Source of the DNA: Hemibagrus wyckioides | Taxonomy: Eukaryota > Chordata > Actinopteri > Siluriformes > Bagridae | Length of the DNA: 64,000 bases | Direction of reading: 5' to 3' | Assembly (NCBI RefSeq): GCF_019097595.1 | Contig: NC_080726.1 | Coordinates: forward strand, 10,700,205-10,764,204 | Shown: in pieces, positions 35,044 through 48,335 of the stretch | How positions within the stretch are numbered: the first letter of the stretch is position 1 | Layout of the letters: every line of letters begins with the position of its first letter | Notes under the pieces: generated by a model | Seen by the model: the letters and a program-made list of their open reading frames with translations, nothing else | What the model was told of the DNA's origin: nothing | Databases searched by the model: none | Made by a program: the position numbers and the translations under genes

Positions 35044-35171
35044 GTTCAGGATTTTCAGGATCATATTCAGAGTACTTTGGGCTCCATGTTGATGAGGACT
35101 CACTAGTCTACCTCATGCTAGCCAACCATGTTCTACACACCCTGTATGAGGACTGCATAACTGTAGCTGAG
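35044..35171 (+). CDS. gbe1: gbe1 exon (residues about 370-412): ends on acid/base Glu412
   Basis: The split serine codon is followed by [20 protein letters not shown] and [22 protein letters not shown], colinear with the human enzyme. The last codon, GAG, is the general acid/base glutamate (Glu412 in human numbering), so the active-site motif VAE/DVSG is cut by the intron exactly after the catalytic residue. The length is 128 bases and, with the one base carried in, gives 43 codons, ending in phase 0. The donor is GAG|GTATGC. The segment after HHHG forms part of the central TIM barrel around the substrate groove. Confidence 0.98.
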
Positions 35172-35703
35172 GTATGCTGAGGTTTTTTTGTGTGTGTGTG
35201 TGTATATATGTGTGTGAGTGTGTGTATGCAGTAAATTTATTCTTATTTGCACAGTGTATACTAGTTCTTGTAGTGCAGTGGTGCTGTTTCTTTCTCCTCA
35301 TTACTCCTCACAGAAAACACTGCTATCATCCTAAATCCCAACAATGCTGCTCTTCTCGGTTCGCTACCCTGCTTGTCAGCAGAGCTACATTACTCTGTGT
35401 CCGCAAAGAAAGAATTAACCTACAGAGTCAAACAAGCAGAGCACGTTAAATTAGTGCTCAGTGGCAGTGTCTTACTATCTAAGAAAACACTGCTCATTTG
35501 ACTCACTTCTTCCTGTTTTTTTTTTTTAATTAGTCAACAATAACTTGTTGAGATAGTAGCTCAGCTTTGTTTATGAACCCAACTAAATTAGATTTGTTTG
35601 TTTTTTATTTATGTGTTTAAAAAGTTGGTGCTGACTAGCTTGGCTCTGTTTAGCACGCACATACAGGTCCTAGTGCTTTAGGAAATAACAAGCTGATTAT
35701 TAT

Positions 35704-35773
<70 letters not shown>

Positions 35774-38671
35774 AAGTAACAATGATTTTTATTCTTCTTC
35801 TTCATCTTCTTCTTCTTCTTGTTATGTACTGTATACAATAGTAAATTGGTTCATTTGGGATGCATCTGTCTTATACTGAAGCTGGCTGTACAGTTTGCTT
35901 CACCACTAATCAAAGGAAGAGTTGGCAGAGCAGGCTCAAGGACTTGATGCTAAAAGATCTGCCCTATAAACGTCCACTGTGAATTAAGGGAAAGAAAGTA
36001 CAGATGAAGTATAGAAACTTGGTTGTCTCATAGATCCTAGAACGATGAGTTCGAATTCTAAATAAAATATAATATACAGTAAATTCTAAATAAAATAGCA
36101 TATAATGGTAGAAATGTGATTGGTTTGGGGAATTTTAGCTGCTTAATTTTAAAAGGCATTGAGAAAGAGATGCAGTAAGCGAGCTGGGATGTTAAGAAAA
36201 GCAAAGTTCCAGCATGGGGAAAAGTTCATCCACTGAGTATTTGACATAAAGTTAGGGAGTCACAATGAAAGTGGTAGATTTGATACACATACAATGTGTG
36301 GATTATTTGCATAACAGAAAAATGAGCAAAGTGGTGGAGCAAAGTCGGAGGGAAACCTAATTAATGGAAAGGGTCGGACCAAGAACTGATCCCTGTGGAA
36401 TACCTTTCCCAGCTCTGTCAGTGATTATGCAGGACATGAAGGTGATATCATTTAGCATTAAATAACACAAAAGCAGTATGTATTGGTTTCAGTAATACCA
36501 TAAATAAAGGGGCAGGAGAAAAGAGTTAAAAACTAAAAAAAATACAGAAACAATAAAGCTGAAGAGGTCACTGAAGGCCCAGAAAAGTGTTGTCTTTGTT
36601 CTGTGCGGTGTACAAAACCCTGTTGAAATGGATCATAAAGATTGCTATTGATTAAGAAAGATTACAGTTAAGAGGCTGCAGACATTTTCAACAATTTGGC
36701 TGCGAAGACGAGGTAGGAAATAGGTCGATAATGTTTCAGGTTTAGCACTTTTCTAAGTGCTAGGAACAGAATCATAACCAACTGGCTTGATAATGAGGCA
36801 GTGTACAAAATAAGAGCACAGATGCCTGAAAATACTTGCTAATAGATGAGGCAGAAGCAAGATCAAACAGGCAGACGGATGAATTAGGTCTGTGTATTAG
36901 CTCAGAAATCAGATTAGAGTCAATGTGAGAAAAGACAGAGGTTTGTTTAGAAGGATATTATAATTCTATGAAGTGCTGAGTGGACTGAGGGGTACTGCTC
37001 ATGTACTTCATTGCTTTTGTCTTTGAGAAATCTGAGCCGAAGGAATCGATAGAGGGGTGATGAAAAAGATGGGTGAAAATGTTTGGTGATAGTAGGAAAA
37101 AAAATGTTACAGCCAATACCATTAAACCCAGAAGTAATATATAATGAACAGCTGCTCGCTATAAGCTACTAAAGCCAGATTCCCTGTAAATTTACTCACG
37201 ATGCCAACCAGTGATTTAAAAGCACAGACTTTTTAAAAGCACTGAGCAAGCGGGTCTCGCTTTCAATGGGACCACCTGGTCAAGTAAAGTATATCAGAAA
37301 TAAAGAATATGATCAAGACTGAGCTGAGCTGGAGATTAAAAGATTAAAAAAGAAAAGAGGCTTGACAGCACTGATATTGCAGCAGGAGGTTTTAGAATTC
37401 ATACAAGGTTAAGGAATGAGAAAGCAGGCAATAGCATTAATGAGACTTTCCTCAGATACACTGATTAAAGTTTCAGAAGCAGGTTCAAAATGGTTTACGT
37501 TTAGGGATTTTTTTTTATATATAATAGACAGAGCAGGGCTGAGGATGAAAGACACTGTAATTAATACCCTCTATAGTTCTAGAATAGATGAATTACTGAT
37601 TTTCTGTCCATTTGTACAGACTGGGACAGTATATGGAATATGATGAGTTATGAGCAGATCTGGTGGAGGAGCAGTGGATGTACAAAAAGTGATGATTAGC
37701 ATATCATAAAGGTAGCCAGAAAGTAAGGACAAGAGCATAAACAACAGAAGTTCTATACAAACTCTTTAATGAGACTCTCACATGTTCCAGAAAGAATTCT
37801 GACTAATCCTGCCAGTCTCTTTAGAAAGTTTAACTAGCCCAGTTTGTTTGTGAATCATATTTGTTTGTACTCGCTCCAAATATTTTCTAATGAACTCAGT
37901 TTGTTCTGGCCTCCAGAATATAACCAAATTATTCATTTAACCCACAGCAGCTCTACTCAGGATAAACTGGTTACTAAAGATAAATAAAGGAATGTATCAC
38001 ACAGCACCACTCAAGCACCCAGTGAGCTCTATGGTTAATGAATGTGGATGTTTTAGCCTGCAAGCTTCTATCTGACCACTGGTCAAGCCTGCAAGAAAGT
38101 AAAAACTGCCCACTCATGTGACTCATTTGTTCTTGGCATGTGTCATAGTCCAAGTAGGCCAATTACAAGTCGTCCGAAGTAACAAAAAAGAAACAAACAA
38201 AAAAAAGGGGGGCAAAGGGGAAGGAGTAGGCATCCCGAAGAAACCATGGGAAGCCTCATTTATGAACAAGGAACCTCTCACCCTGCTACGACTATGCTAG
38301 TCAAGCCACTTAGCCATACACCAACCAGTCAAGTGAACCGTAGGGAAACAACAAGAAGTAGAAATCAACAAAATGCAGCCATTTGTAACTTAATAAATGA
38401 GTAAATCTCAGTGAGAAGAGGGCTTGTAGCTGAATAAGTGAAGCAGAATCACCAGCGGTATACAGTAAATATGAAATGAAAGCTGATGAAAGATGAGACG
38501 AATATTAGAACAAACAAAAGCTAAGAACCAAATTGAAGTCATTGCAACCTACTCTCAGCTGGAGGCTAAATATTCCCGGGACTATTTTAGATGGAAATAT
38601 AGAAGAGGTAAATCTCAGAAATCATGTGGCTGAAAATAATTTATACATTTTATTTGTTTTTCTGTTTTCAG
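35172..38671 (+). other. gbe1 intron of 3,500 bases
   Basis: The intron contains a GT tract (35190-35225), a palindromic AAT/ATT tract (about 35697-35771) and a CTT tract (35793-35820). The sequence from about 36100 to 37700 is purine-rich on + and has the look of an old dispersed repeat, but I cannot name it. I found no exon or RNA gene here. The acceptor TTTTCTGTTTTCAG is strong. Confidence 0.7.
35697..35820. repeat. Palindromic (AAT)n(ATT)n tract plus (CTT)n
   Basis: A run of AAT triplets switches directly to a longer run of ATT triplets, so the two halves are complementary. A TTC/CTT run follows after about 20 bases. The palindromic part could extrude as a hairpin. Confidence 0.9.
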
Positions 38672-38770
38672 GATGTGTCCGGTATGCCCATGCTCTGTCG
38701 ACCTGTGCAGGAGGGAGGCTGTGGGTTTGACTACAGGCTGGCCATGGCTATTCCTGACAAGTGGATCCAG
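38672..38770 (+). CDS. gbe1: gbe1 exon (residues about 413-445)
   Basis: The 99-base phase-0 exon encodes [20 protein letters not shown] and [19 protein letters not shown] directly follows the catalytic glutamate, and [16 protein letters not shown] is a signature of eukaryotic branching enzymes. It differs from the human sequence at a few positions (for instance [11 protein letters not shown] against ALCSPISQGGG). The acceptor is TTTTCAG and the donor CAG|GTAAGT, both strong. Confidence 0.98.
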
Positions 38771-38969
38771 GTAAGTTTGATTTCTTTTAAAATCTCATGT
38801 GATTATAACAATAAACACTTACTGTACCTCCCTGATGCTTGACTGTCTTCACTGTAGTGCTGTGGTTGTATGCTGTCTTTACTGTAGTGCTAGGCTTGTA
38901 GATTATAAGAATCCTCTTAAATGTTATTAACAGAAAGGCAATGCTCTGAACCAGAAAAGAAATGACAAA

Positions 38970-39055
38970 TTCCTTCCTTCCTTCCTTCCTTCCTTCCTTC
39001 CTTCCTTCCTTCCTTCCTTCCTTCCTTCTTTCCTTCCTTCCTTTCCTTCCTTCTT
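38970..39055. repeat. (TTCC)n tetranucleotide tract
   Basis: About fourteen uninterrupted TTCC units are followed by variant TTTCC and TTCTTCC units. The minus strand is pure purine (GGAA)n and gives Lys/Glu/Gly/Arg reading frames that are artefacts. Confidence 0.95.
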
Positions 39056-39602
39056 CCAACCCAACTGACTGTCATTAAGCTACAATTTATACACAACACT
39101 ATATCATTTCCTTTAGTAAAGCAACTTTATTTGTACAAGATAGAAATAAAACTATAAATATCTATATTTTTTTAATTAATGAAAGTGTAATTATGAAGCA
39201 ATGGGTAAATGAAATACAATCACGTCCTGGAAAAGTAGTAATATATTCGTAATCTTAACAAATAGATCATAAAAAGTTGCTTATGTTGGAGGCCGGAGTA
39301 TTTCTGCCAAATCCAGTACACATGTTTTCTTACTCCAACACTACATGATTAAGTGAATTCTGAAACAAAAGAAAGTGATTTCCCATCAGCCCCATATCCA
39401 TGAGAGAGTCATTGACCATGTTGCAGGTGGCAGTCATCGTGTAGACATTATACTCTCAGGATCGAGGGCCGGTGTCTGGCTTTTCAAGTCTTAGCGGCAC
39501 AAAATGTCTAATTTCTCAAATGTTGGAAAAGTGTGATAATCATGTACATTTAAACGTCAAACCCCATGTTTTATTTTCATATAGACTGCTAGGCATCACA
39601 TC

Positions 39603-39910
39603 ACATCTCAGAGTCAGACTCAGAAAAAGTTTTATTGCCAGGTACAGCAAAGGGTCAGCAAAGAGCACTTTACAGTACTAGGAATTTGTCTTGGTGTCTG
39701 GTGCAAACATAAACACAGGTATGAGATGTCTGTACAAATGTACACAATTTTAGAATAGAGCTAGAATAAGTTAAATAAATACTGTATAAAGTGACATGCA
39801 GGAGAAGTCGTGCAATAGAATGTAAAAAGTGAAAGTGACCGTCCAAACATGTATACAGATGTGAGGTATGTACACAGTCTGAGTGTACATGAGATGAGTA
39901 TTGTGTACAA
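39603..39910 (-). repeat. Probable dispersed teleost repeat fragment
   Basis: The block opens with CAGAGTCAGACTCAGAAAAA, GTTTTATTGCCAGGTACAG and GGAATTTGTCTTGGTGTCTG. These are phrases I associate with a very common fish interspersed repeat that runs towards a polyadenylation-like end on the opposite strand. The rest is degenerate. The family and limits are uncertain. Confidence 0.45.
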
Positions 39911-39926
39911 AAGTGTGAGTTTTAGG

Positions 39927-40014
39927 TCCTTCCTTCCTTCCTTTCATTCTCTTCCTTCCTTCCTTCCTTCCTTCCTTCCTTCCTTCCTTCCTTCCTTCCT
40001 TCCCTCCCTCCATT

Positions 40015-40050
<36 letters not shown>

Positions 40051-40186
40051 TTTCCTTCCCTCAATCTTCCTTTCTTTCTTTCTTTCTTTCTTTCTTTCGT
40101 CCATCTTTCTTTCTTCCTTCCTTCCTTCCTTCCTTCCTCCCTCCCTCCCTACCTACCTTCCTACCTTCCTACCTACCTACACACAC
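39927..40186. repeat. Compound (TTCC)n/(TTTC)n/(CTAC)n polypyrimidine tract
   Basis: About 260 bases are almost purely pyrimidine on +, passing through TTCC, CTCC, TTTC, TTCC, CTCC and CTAC blocks, with purines only rarely. Long mirror-symmetric pyrimidine runs can form triplex H-DNA. Lys/Arg/Glu reading frames on the other strand are artefacts. Confidence 0.95.
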
Positions 40187-42440
40187 CTACATAATTTCAG
40201 GCATGTCCAGGACGACTTGCCTGACCACTGGCATAAATTAGATGAAAAAATTTCATGTTTGTGTTTTTACCCTTTTGAATGTTGCCTTTAATCAGAAAAC
40301 CCCCATTTCTTACCCACACTTAGTCTGAAACTGGCTGGTCCATCAGCTCACAATTAATATGTAAATATTTTACAACCAAATCCTGATATTCTTGTGACAA
40401 CTCCTTGAATTTATTCAAGAGCAGAATGATGAGTTGGAGTTATTTGTGTGTTAGTGTTTGAAAGTAATAAGTAGATACTTGTCCTTCTCCCACATCCTTT
40501 TCACAGAATCTATGCCTAATTAAAAAACTGGGGAAAACTATTCAATTAACAGCCGTGTCACGTTTCCTGCACTTTTTTCTTCTTCCCTGCAAGGATCCTT
40601 TTGGATAGACTGATAATTAGAAAAAAAAAACCAAGATGTCCAAAAGCATACCTAAAAAGATTTGTATGCAATTACTGCCAAATGATGACCTTCCATTTTC
40701 TTCCAAATGTCAAGGAAATATACTGTATATTTACGAGTTCCTGTCATTCAGATCAGTACTGTAGATCTGTGCATGAATATGCTTGTGGTGTAAATCTATG
40801 GAGGCTTTGGAATAGCTGTGTATGTGCAAAGCTCATTAAAAAAAAAACAAAAATGCAACCGAAAAACCACAAACACGGCCACATAACTACAAACTATAGT
40901 TATAGAAAATAACAACAGCCAAACCAAATGTCCATTTTCTGATTTTCTTGGGGTTTAGTTGAGGTTGTTTTATTTGCTGTTGTGGTTTGTTCATGTGTTT
41001 TGCGGTTACCTGACCCTCACACGATACTAGGAGTTTCTTACTTTAGAAAAACCTCTCTGTTCAGTGACTGATTTGCGAATAATTTTTCTAGACAATGTTT
41101 ATTTTTGAAACACTGAAGAGAGAGATTCTTGATACTGTACAATTTTTTACCTTAGCCTGGTACAATTTCATCTCTTTTTTTTAATAGGTTCAATATGTAT
41201 TTAATAGTTATGTTGGAAATGTCAGAACTGTTGTGTTCTGTACAGTAGGAACACTGACGAGGTACATAGTAACTAATATGAAAAATATCACATTTATAGC
41301 ACTTAATGGTAAGAAGTAGCATAATAAGAGTAAATATGAATAGAGGCTTCAGTAAATACATGCAATTGTGGCTAAACATAGTAGAATGATTCTCTATTGA
41401 CTTTTAATAAAAGTGCTGTATCCAGACATTCTACCAATATAACATGTTGCCATAGTTACCATACTGGAAAGATAAGTCTATTTGCAGTAATGTAGGCTTG
41501 CAACTTAAAGCATTTATTATTTCCTTACTGATAGGTAACCTAGTCCTTTTCTCTACTTATACTATATAAACTAGATTAAATAATTCTTTTATATAATAAA
41601 ATTGATGTAAAGCATATAGAACAGAGTTTCTCCCTCTTCAGAGTCCGAGTCTCTAGAGGAGCACAGACATGCATTACTAACCAAAGTACAAGACTTTTTT
41701 TTTTCCCCTGGATGAAGCAGCAGGTAGATCTCTTTCATTCCAGATGACCTCTTCCTCAGCTGCACACTGCTAGCCCATCTCTTTGCCACTCCCTCAGTGC
41801 ACCAGCCCGTCCGCTCCACTGACTCACTCCAAGAGCCTGGCCTAGCCCCCATTTTTACTCCCACCCCCTTTTTTCTACATTTACTTCTTCATACAAAGTT
41901 GCCCAGCATGCAATATTTATTTAAGGCCTTTCATCCGACACTGCTATCGAATTTATTCTGTTTCGGGTACCTAAGAGACATTGCGGGCCAGTGCACTAAG
42001 ACGGCCAAAGTTTTCGTGTGTGTGTGTTTGTGTATGAGTGCGTATGTTTGTGTATGTGTGCGATCGCTCTCTTGTGAGCTAGCGTATGTTTTGACATCGT
42101 TTGGAAAGGTTTCAGTTTTAGAAGCCCAGTAAACTTGCCCATGTCTCAAGTGAACAAAAAACTTTCAAAGTTTCTGACAGTGCAGATTTCATGAAAGCCT
42201 ATGAGACAATCCTCCATTAATTATCTGCCGACTGGACAAAATCATTACAGACACTAAAATAATTAATCTGTGATATATTGAATATAGAGTGCCCTTCTTA
42301 AATATTCATCCCCCATGAACATTTTGTAGTGTTACACACTGGAACTCAAATAGAACTAGTTAGTGATCAGATACAGAGGGGATTAGTCAGAGACGCAACC
42401 GAGAAGCTAAAGAGTGAAGGTGCAATGATGCATACATATA

Positions 42441-42441
<1 letters not shown>

Positions 42442-42498
<57 letters not shown>
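42442..42498. repeat. (TA)n microsatellite
   Basis: About 28 uninterrupted TA dinucleotides. Fully self-complementary and probably polymorphic in length. Confidence 0.95.
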
Positions 42499-42501
<3 letters not shown>

Positions 42502-42619
42502 TGGATAAAGCCTGGAAACAAATACTAGTTTGTATAAATGATAAGTGTCTAGATGACCATTAAATAAAATTTGAAAACCAACTGTATAAATAGTAATACC
42601 GAGTTAAGTAGTCTTAATT

Positions 42620-42815
42620 TATCGCATATACATTGCTGTACAGTGAAATTCTTTCTTCGCATATCCCATCCTTAGAGGGTTGAAGGTCAGAGTGCAGGGT
42701 CAGCCATGAAGCAGCGCCCATGGAGCGGCAGCCTTGCTCAAGCCCAACGGTGATGGGTCTTAAACCCCGATCTTCCGATCAACAACCCAGAGCCTTAACC
42801 ACTTGATCTACCACA
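42620..42815 (-). mobile_element. tRNA-derived SINE, minus strand
   Basis: Read on the minus strand from 42815, the element begins with a tRNA-like head. An A-box-like TAGATCAAGTGG comes first, then GGTTAAGGCTCTGGGTTG, then a B-box-like GGGGTTTAAGACCC. A body follows with GGGCTTGAGCAAGG and TCATGGCTGACCCTGCACTC, and the 3' part has GGGATATGCGAAGAAAGAAT and TTCACTGTACAGCAATG. The order of head, body and tail fits a full-length SINE of about 195 bases of a type widespread in fish. Box deviations suggest an old copy. Confidence 0.7.
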
Positions 42816-45544
42816 CTGTATATTTTAAAATATATATTTTATATATTAGGCAAATAATTCAAAGGAAATTGCCCAGAAAATGAGGACAGCCTTTACACCC
42901 TGGTGAAAAAGACACAGGGCAGTTAAGGGTTTGGAAGGTGAAAGTCTCCACCACTGATCCAGGATACGTGGTGATACAAAGGCATTGTGCAATACAGAGG
43001 CTCTCAGATATCAGAGAAGAACATTGCAGGCGCTCTGATGTTGAAGACCTGAGTTAGCATGCAGGTGTGTGGTTTTGAACCAGGGTGTGCAGATAACGTG
43101 TTGTAGAGCCCTTCGAGGTCCCAAATGCAAAGACAAGTGTTTTGAATTTGCTTCTTGCTTTAGGAGGTTATGAACCTGAAAGCATTCTGGATGCTCTGTA
43201 GAGGAGCTCCTGCATATTAATGCAGTCAAATCTAGGAATAACTACAGCTTGCATAGGAAGTTAAGCAGATTCTGATGCAAGAAATGAAAAGTCATATTGT
43301 TCTCTTGTGGAAAAGAAATTTGTAGGATTTGGTGATGATGTTAACCCTTGACAAATAACGATAATCCATTTTCTTTATAACAGGCTTTTCACCGACTTTT
43401 TAACAGTACACCGGGGGTCCGTTCTGCCTGTGGAATCGACTTATCAGACATTTTCAATCAGTAGTAAACAAATGAATTATTTTATGGCCACAAGTCTGTT
43501 ATACAATTAGTCAGGACATTTTTGGCTTTCAGTGTGAGACATTTTTACCTCCCTTCAGATAACCTTACACAAAATTTTTGTGTTTGGAGATAACACCTAC
43601 TTATGAACAAGCACTTGGGGCATCTCAGAGAGCAGAAATGGGTTGATATCAGCATTTACTTTGAAGATAGAAACATTTGTGTGAAAAAACTATTTGGGGT
43701 ATTTTTTTTAGAACTTTTCTATTAATACTTTGTCCCTAGTAGGCTAGGTAAAAAGACGGAAAACTACAAATTCTTCAATGTCTGAGTGTCTGTTTTCATA
43801 TGAGCCATTACACACCACTGTGGAGTCTGCTTACAAAAGTTAAACACAGATAGAAATAGGAAAAAGAGACAAAAAAACAATAACAATATTGAACTCTTGG
43901 AAGAACAGATGGGTTTTAAGATCAGATTTGTATAAGGAGAGTGTTTCAGATTGTCTTTGTCTAAATCCACACCGAGATTCATAACCATGTGTGCTGCATG
44001 GGCTTGAAGGTTGTCTGTGACGATTGAAAGGTCCAGCAAAGGAGAGTTTTCCACTTGTAAATGTATTACACAGTGTCCAGATTCAAGGAATTTAGAGTAT
44101 TTACAGTTTATTTAAACGTGTTTTTGGGAAGTGAGCTCAAACCAGAGAACCTTGAGTAAAACAAATGTAAAACTCACAAAGACAGTAACAAAAGTAACAT
44201 GATTGCATTAAATCGTTAGAGAAAGTCTTCCATGAACAACGGCATCAAATTCTAACTCGCATTTTATTTATATATGTATAAAAAGAAATTGAGATAAAGA
44301 TTTAAAAGAAAAGTATTTTAGATAGAATTTAAAAATAAAATAAAAATAAGACACAAAAATAGAATAATAAGGAAATGAATGCAATGTACTGTACAATAAA
44401 ATGGGGGGGGGGGCTGTACAAGGTAAAGTAATAATAAAAAAATAATAATTTATTATTGGGGAAAAGAAGAATAAAATCAGTCACATATGGCATGTGAACA
44501 CAATGACTGATGTGTAAAATGAGTATGAATATACTTTTGTGTAAAGTGCAAATGTTTTTGCAGTGGATGGGAAGTTATTTTGCATTGTGTATGTTTGTTT
44601 AAATATAAAAATCTATATAAAGCATATTTGTTTAAATCTAAAATATTGTATATTTGTACAGTCTGTGTATTTGTATTCGGTTCAGTTGTACTGAAAATTA
44701 TACCAATTTTTACCTTGATGACACACACACACACACACTCCCATAACCTTTCCTGATTAATCAGACTTCTGTCCCTGCCAGAGTAATGCTTGTTCCCCTC
44801 ATCCTGTGTGAAATTAAGATGTCCTATTAGGAAAAGCCGATCAGGCATGCAGCACAAGTTTGGCCAGATTGTATCTGATTACCACTCCGAAATTCTATTG
44901 CTTCTAATGGATAATGTTACAAAAGCCCTCTAATTTAGCAAGCGCCCTTCCCTGCAGCCCTGGTAGATTGAAATGTAATAGAAATAATTAGCTAGAGACT
45001 GGAATGAGGTGTATTAGCAAGGACGGGAAGAAGGGAAACGGTGTCTCTTGGTCCTGCGGAGCAGCTCTGTATATAAGTCACCACTGTCTAGAGCGCTGTC
45101 TCGGTCTAATCAATTCTAATATTATTATAAATTACAGTATGTCTCTGTTTTATGTCAATAGGATAGGATTCCCACACAACAGGAAGTGCAATTCAATCTG
45201 TGTGTTATGTTAATTGGTGGAGATGAGGGTGGTGTATAGCAGCAGGAGATAAAGACATAGAGGCTTCTCCCATTCAGGCTTTTCTCTGCTAGTCACCAGG
45301 GGTCCTGATTCTCGAACTGAAACTCTTTGGACTTTGTCCCATTTTTGTGTTTTCAAAGTAATTGCTCTCAGTGGGCTTGCGCATGAGTGAAGTGCAGTGT
45401 GATTATTTTTTTTTTTCCCTTCCTTTCACTTTCTAGCCCTGGGCAAGCAAAGTTTGATGATGCTAAGGTTAAAGTGGAAGTAAAGGGGAAACTCTTGGCA
45501 TGTGTTTTTATTAAGAGAAGTAAGAGCTGTGGATGAACTCTATG

Positions 45545-45765
45545 TTCAGTTCAATTTTATTTGTATAGCGCTTTCAAGGGACACTGTCGCAAAGCTGCTT
45601 CATAGGAAAAAATTAAAATTGTAATTTTTAGTTATCCCTAATGAGCAAGCCAGAGGTGGAGGTGGCAAGAAAAAAAAACTTCCTGAGAGAAATGAGGAAG
45701 AAACCTTGAGAGAAAAGGGAACTCGTCCTCATCTGGGTGACACCGGAGAGTGTGATTATAAATAA
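45545..45765 (+). repeat. Dispersed fish repeat (TTTATTTGTATAGCGCTTT family)
   Basis: The block contains phrases that I recognise as a highly repeated fish element: TTCAATTTTATTTGTATAGC, GCAAAGCTGCTTCATAGG, TATCCCTAATGAGCAAGCCA, GAGGAAGAAACCTTGAGAG and CTCATCTGGGTGACACCGGA, in that order. I cannot name its class with confidence; no coding potential is visible. Confidence 0.6.
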
Positions 45766-48335
45766 TTTCCTTTCTAGAACTGTACACTATATAGTCAAGT
45801 ACATTTGTGTAACCGGGGGCAACTTATAAGTATGAGTATCAGCACAATTTCTGAATTCATTATAGTTTTATAGTAGGTACTGTGTGTATAAGGTCTTGAG
45901 AGTTTCTCTTCACTAGTTGGGTAGCATGTATGTTTTCTTAGCTAAGCTTGAGTGTAAGACCATTTTTAAGAAAGGATTTTACAGATCTAAAAAAGGCTTG
46001 ATTTCTTTTTTTTTGTTTTATTCCAACTAGTTTCAACCAAAGTTTTTATGCTCGCTGAGAATGTCATGAGTTTTACACGATGGAGTTAGATGTCAGGAAT
46101 GAGCCTTTTTCATCTGATCTTAGCATTGTGCATGTAACTATCAGACCCTGAAAGTCTTCTCTGATCTGCTTTCTGATTCATTACATTCTTACCCCAGCTG
46201 CAGGTCCAGCTTAAATCAGCCAGAAATGAAAAGTTATATGCTGCGGTGGTTACTGAATGGGCCGCATAAGTTAAGCATTTTAAACATCTATCCAGTGTTT
46301 TTACTTCACAATAATCCTGCAATATTTTAAATAGAGTCATGTCAGCAAGATCAGCATGTATCAGACTTGTGAATATATATGTCCCTCAGAGCTCTCCGTC
46401 ACGCAGTAGCTGGAAGATGCAGACATGGCCTTCTTCTAGTCCTTTTGTTGTGCTTGTTTGCGATTCACCTGCTATCTAATTCTCTTTCATTCCCCTATCG
46501 ATTGTGCATTTGTGGGGTAATAAAAAGGTTTCCCTGTGTGTCACTCTCCTGTCCATTTCTAGTCACGATGAACACAGACACACCATCAGGCTGACAGGAT
46601 GCACACACCTTTCCACTAATCCTGATAACTCTGAGTTCAACTATCATGTCAGAAAAAGTTCATCCCTGTTGTAAAATGTTTAGACAGCAGTTTGGGTGGA
46701 AAACAGTTTGGAAAATCTAATCTGTTTTAAAAATCCAAACAAATACGGTGTGTCTTGTGTGTTCCTTACAAACCATATCCCCAAAACTCATACGCCCAGC
46801 CGCTTAGACTACAATGTATGAATGCTAGTCCAAGATGGGGAGCTTTCAGAACATGATTGACAGCAAGCAGAGACACCTCATTTTCCTCATAAGATATTGA
46901 TGGTTCACACGAATTGTTTTCCACTCATACAAACAGCCTGGGGCAGCCATGGAGACCCGAACTGTTTCATTAGAGCTGATATTTTATCGACTTAGAAATG
47001 TGAGGAACACTTATGCTACGCTCAAATACGGTTGTGTTTACAAGGCTTTTCCATATAAACAGCCCTCTCCTGAGGTATTTACCACATCGTAAGTTCGAAA
47101 TTTTGCTAATAGTTTGCATAGTTTATAAGTTTCTATGCAGGCTGCGAAAGTTTGGTTTGCTAAGCATTTGCATGAAGCTAAGTGTGATTACTGGGTAATT
47201 TTGGTTGTATGTAATGTTTTCTTAGCAATTTATCCACATGTCTGAGGGAAAAGTTAACATTCTTGTTAGTTCTGTCTCATTTCCAGTGTCTGTCAGATTT
47301 CAATTTTTCATATAAAGGACATGCTTGCTTGCTGATTTTGCTAGCTAGTTTATTCACCATGCAGTGTGTCTGTATTTCCCAGTGCTTTTTATTTAAAGAT
47401 ATTGACTAAAGACATCCCCATGTTATCCATATGAACACTCTTCAGATTATGCTTTTAGCTTAGCATGAAGTAAGCCTTTGATGGTTTTGTACTGGTTTTT
47501 AAGCAAACCTTATCATTTCAAGCAAGATTGTGAGATAACAAATTTACTAAAATGCTGAATAGATGAAAAATATAATAATGTGTATATCAAGCCTGTCAGT
47601 TCTATATAATGTTTTGCCTGTTGCATATGAATGAGGAAGCTACACATACAGATGGTAGATTTATAAGATTGTAACACGATTTTAGTCGTACAGATGTTTG
47701 TTGTTCCTGAGAGTCTTGTTTCCAGTAGTCACAAACCCAACTTTCACGAGTTCAGCAGTGTGGAATTTACACAGTGGGATCTCCAGCATGGGGCAGGTGT
47801 AAAATGCATGACTGACAGTGCTGCAGTGCTGGTGGTGGGTAATTGTGTCCAGGTAGTAATAATGAAATTCCATGCAGACATATAGACAAATACTAGGGAG
47901 TTGTTTTTGAACAAATGCATCTAGTAGCAGTTTGCAGTCCACATTTGGATTGTACGTTGCTGTTCAATAAGAAAGCAGTGTTCATTCGTCATTTGCAGAG
48001 AAGATTTTATTACTTTCCACCATCTCCTCTACTCCACTGTAATCCTGACCTTGAGGCACATTATCGCTCAGTGGAGCTGCAGTAAGACTGCCGAGCAGGG
48101 GACCGCAGCAGGGAGATGAAAGCTAGCTCGACTGAAATCAAAGACACAGCCAAATGCCTGTGTGTATTAGACCTGAGAAGGAGCGCATGGAAAGAATGGG
48201 AAGTAAGGATGAGAAGCGTATATCCATGAAGCAGTGTGGGATTCAGGTCTCCAATCAGAATATAAAATATTGTTTTGCTTTCTCCCCCCCAAAAAATGCG
48301 ATGTATGTTCTTTCTTTTGCGTGTTTTCCCCACAG

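Larger units (their letters stand above)
38771..48335 (+). other. gbe1 intron of about 9.6 kb
   Basis: The intron holds two TTCC pyrimidine tracts, a dispersed repeat at 39603-39910, a long TA tract, a minus-strand SINE, another fish-type repeat at 45545-45765, a short poly-G (44403-44413) and a CA tract near 44721. Between these I see only AT-rich sequence with short reading frames lacking any recognisable product, notably 40200-42430, 42840-44700 and 45770-48330. The acceptor at its end is GTTTTCCCCACAG. Confidence 0.7.

Noticed and set aside
36100..37700. Purine-rich stretch as a possible named transposon
   Set aside because: It feels like an old dispersed repeat, but I see no terminal repeats, transposase or RT motif to support a family.
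38787..40241. Lys/Glu/Arg/Gly-rich (minus) and Ser/Phe/Pro-rich (plus) reading frames
   Set aside because: They are direct translations of (GGAA)n/(TTCC)n microsatellites.
40840..41010. Possible inverted-repeat element (AACCACAAAC against GTGGTTTGTT)
   Set aside because: The arms match only loosely and no target duplication or clear ends are visible.
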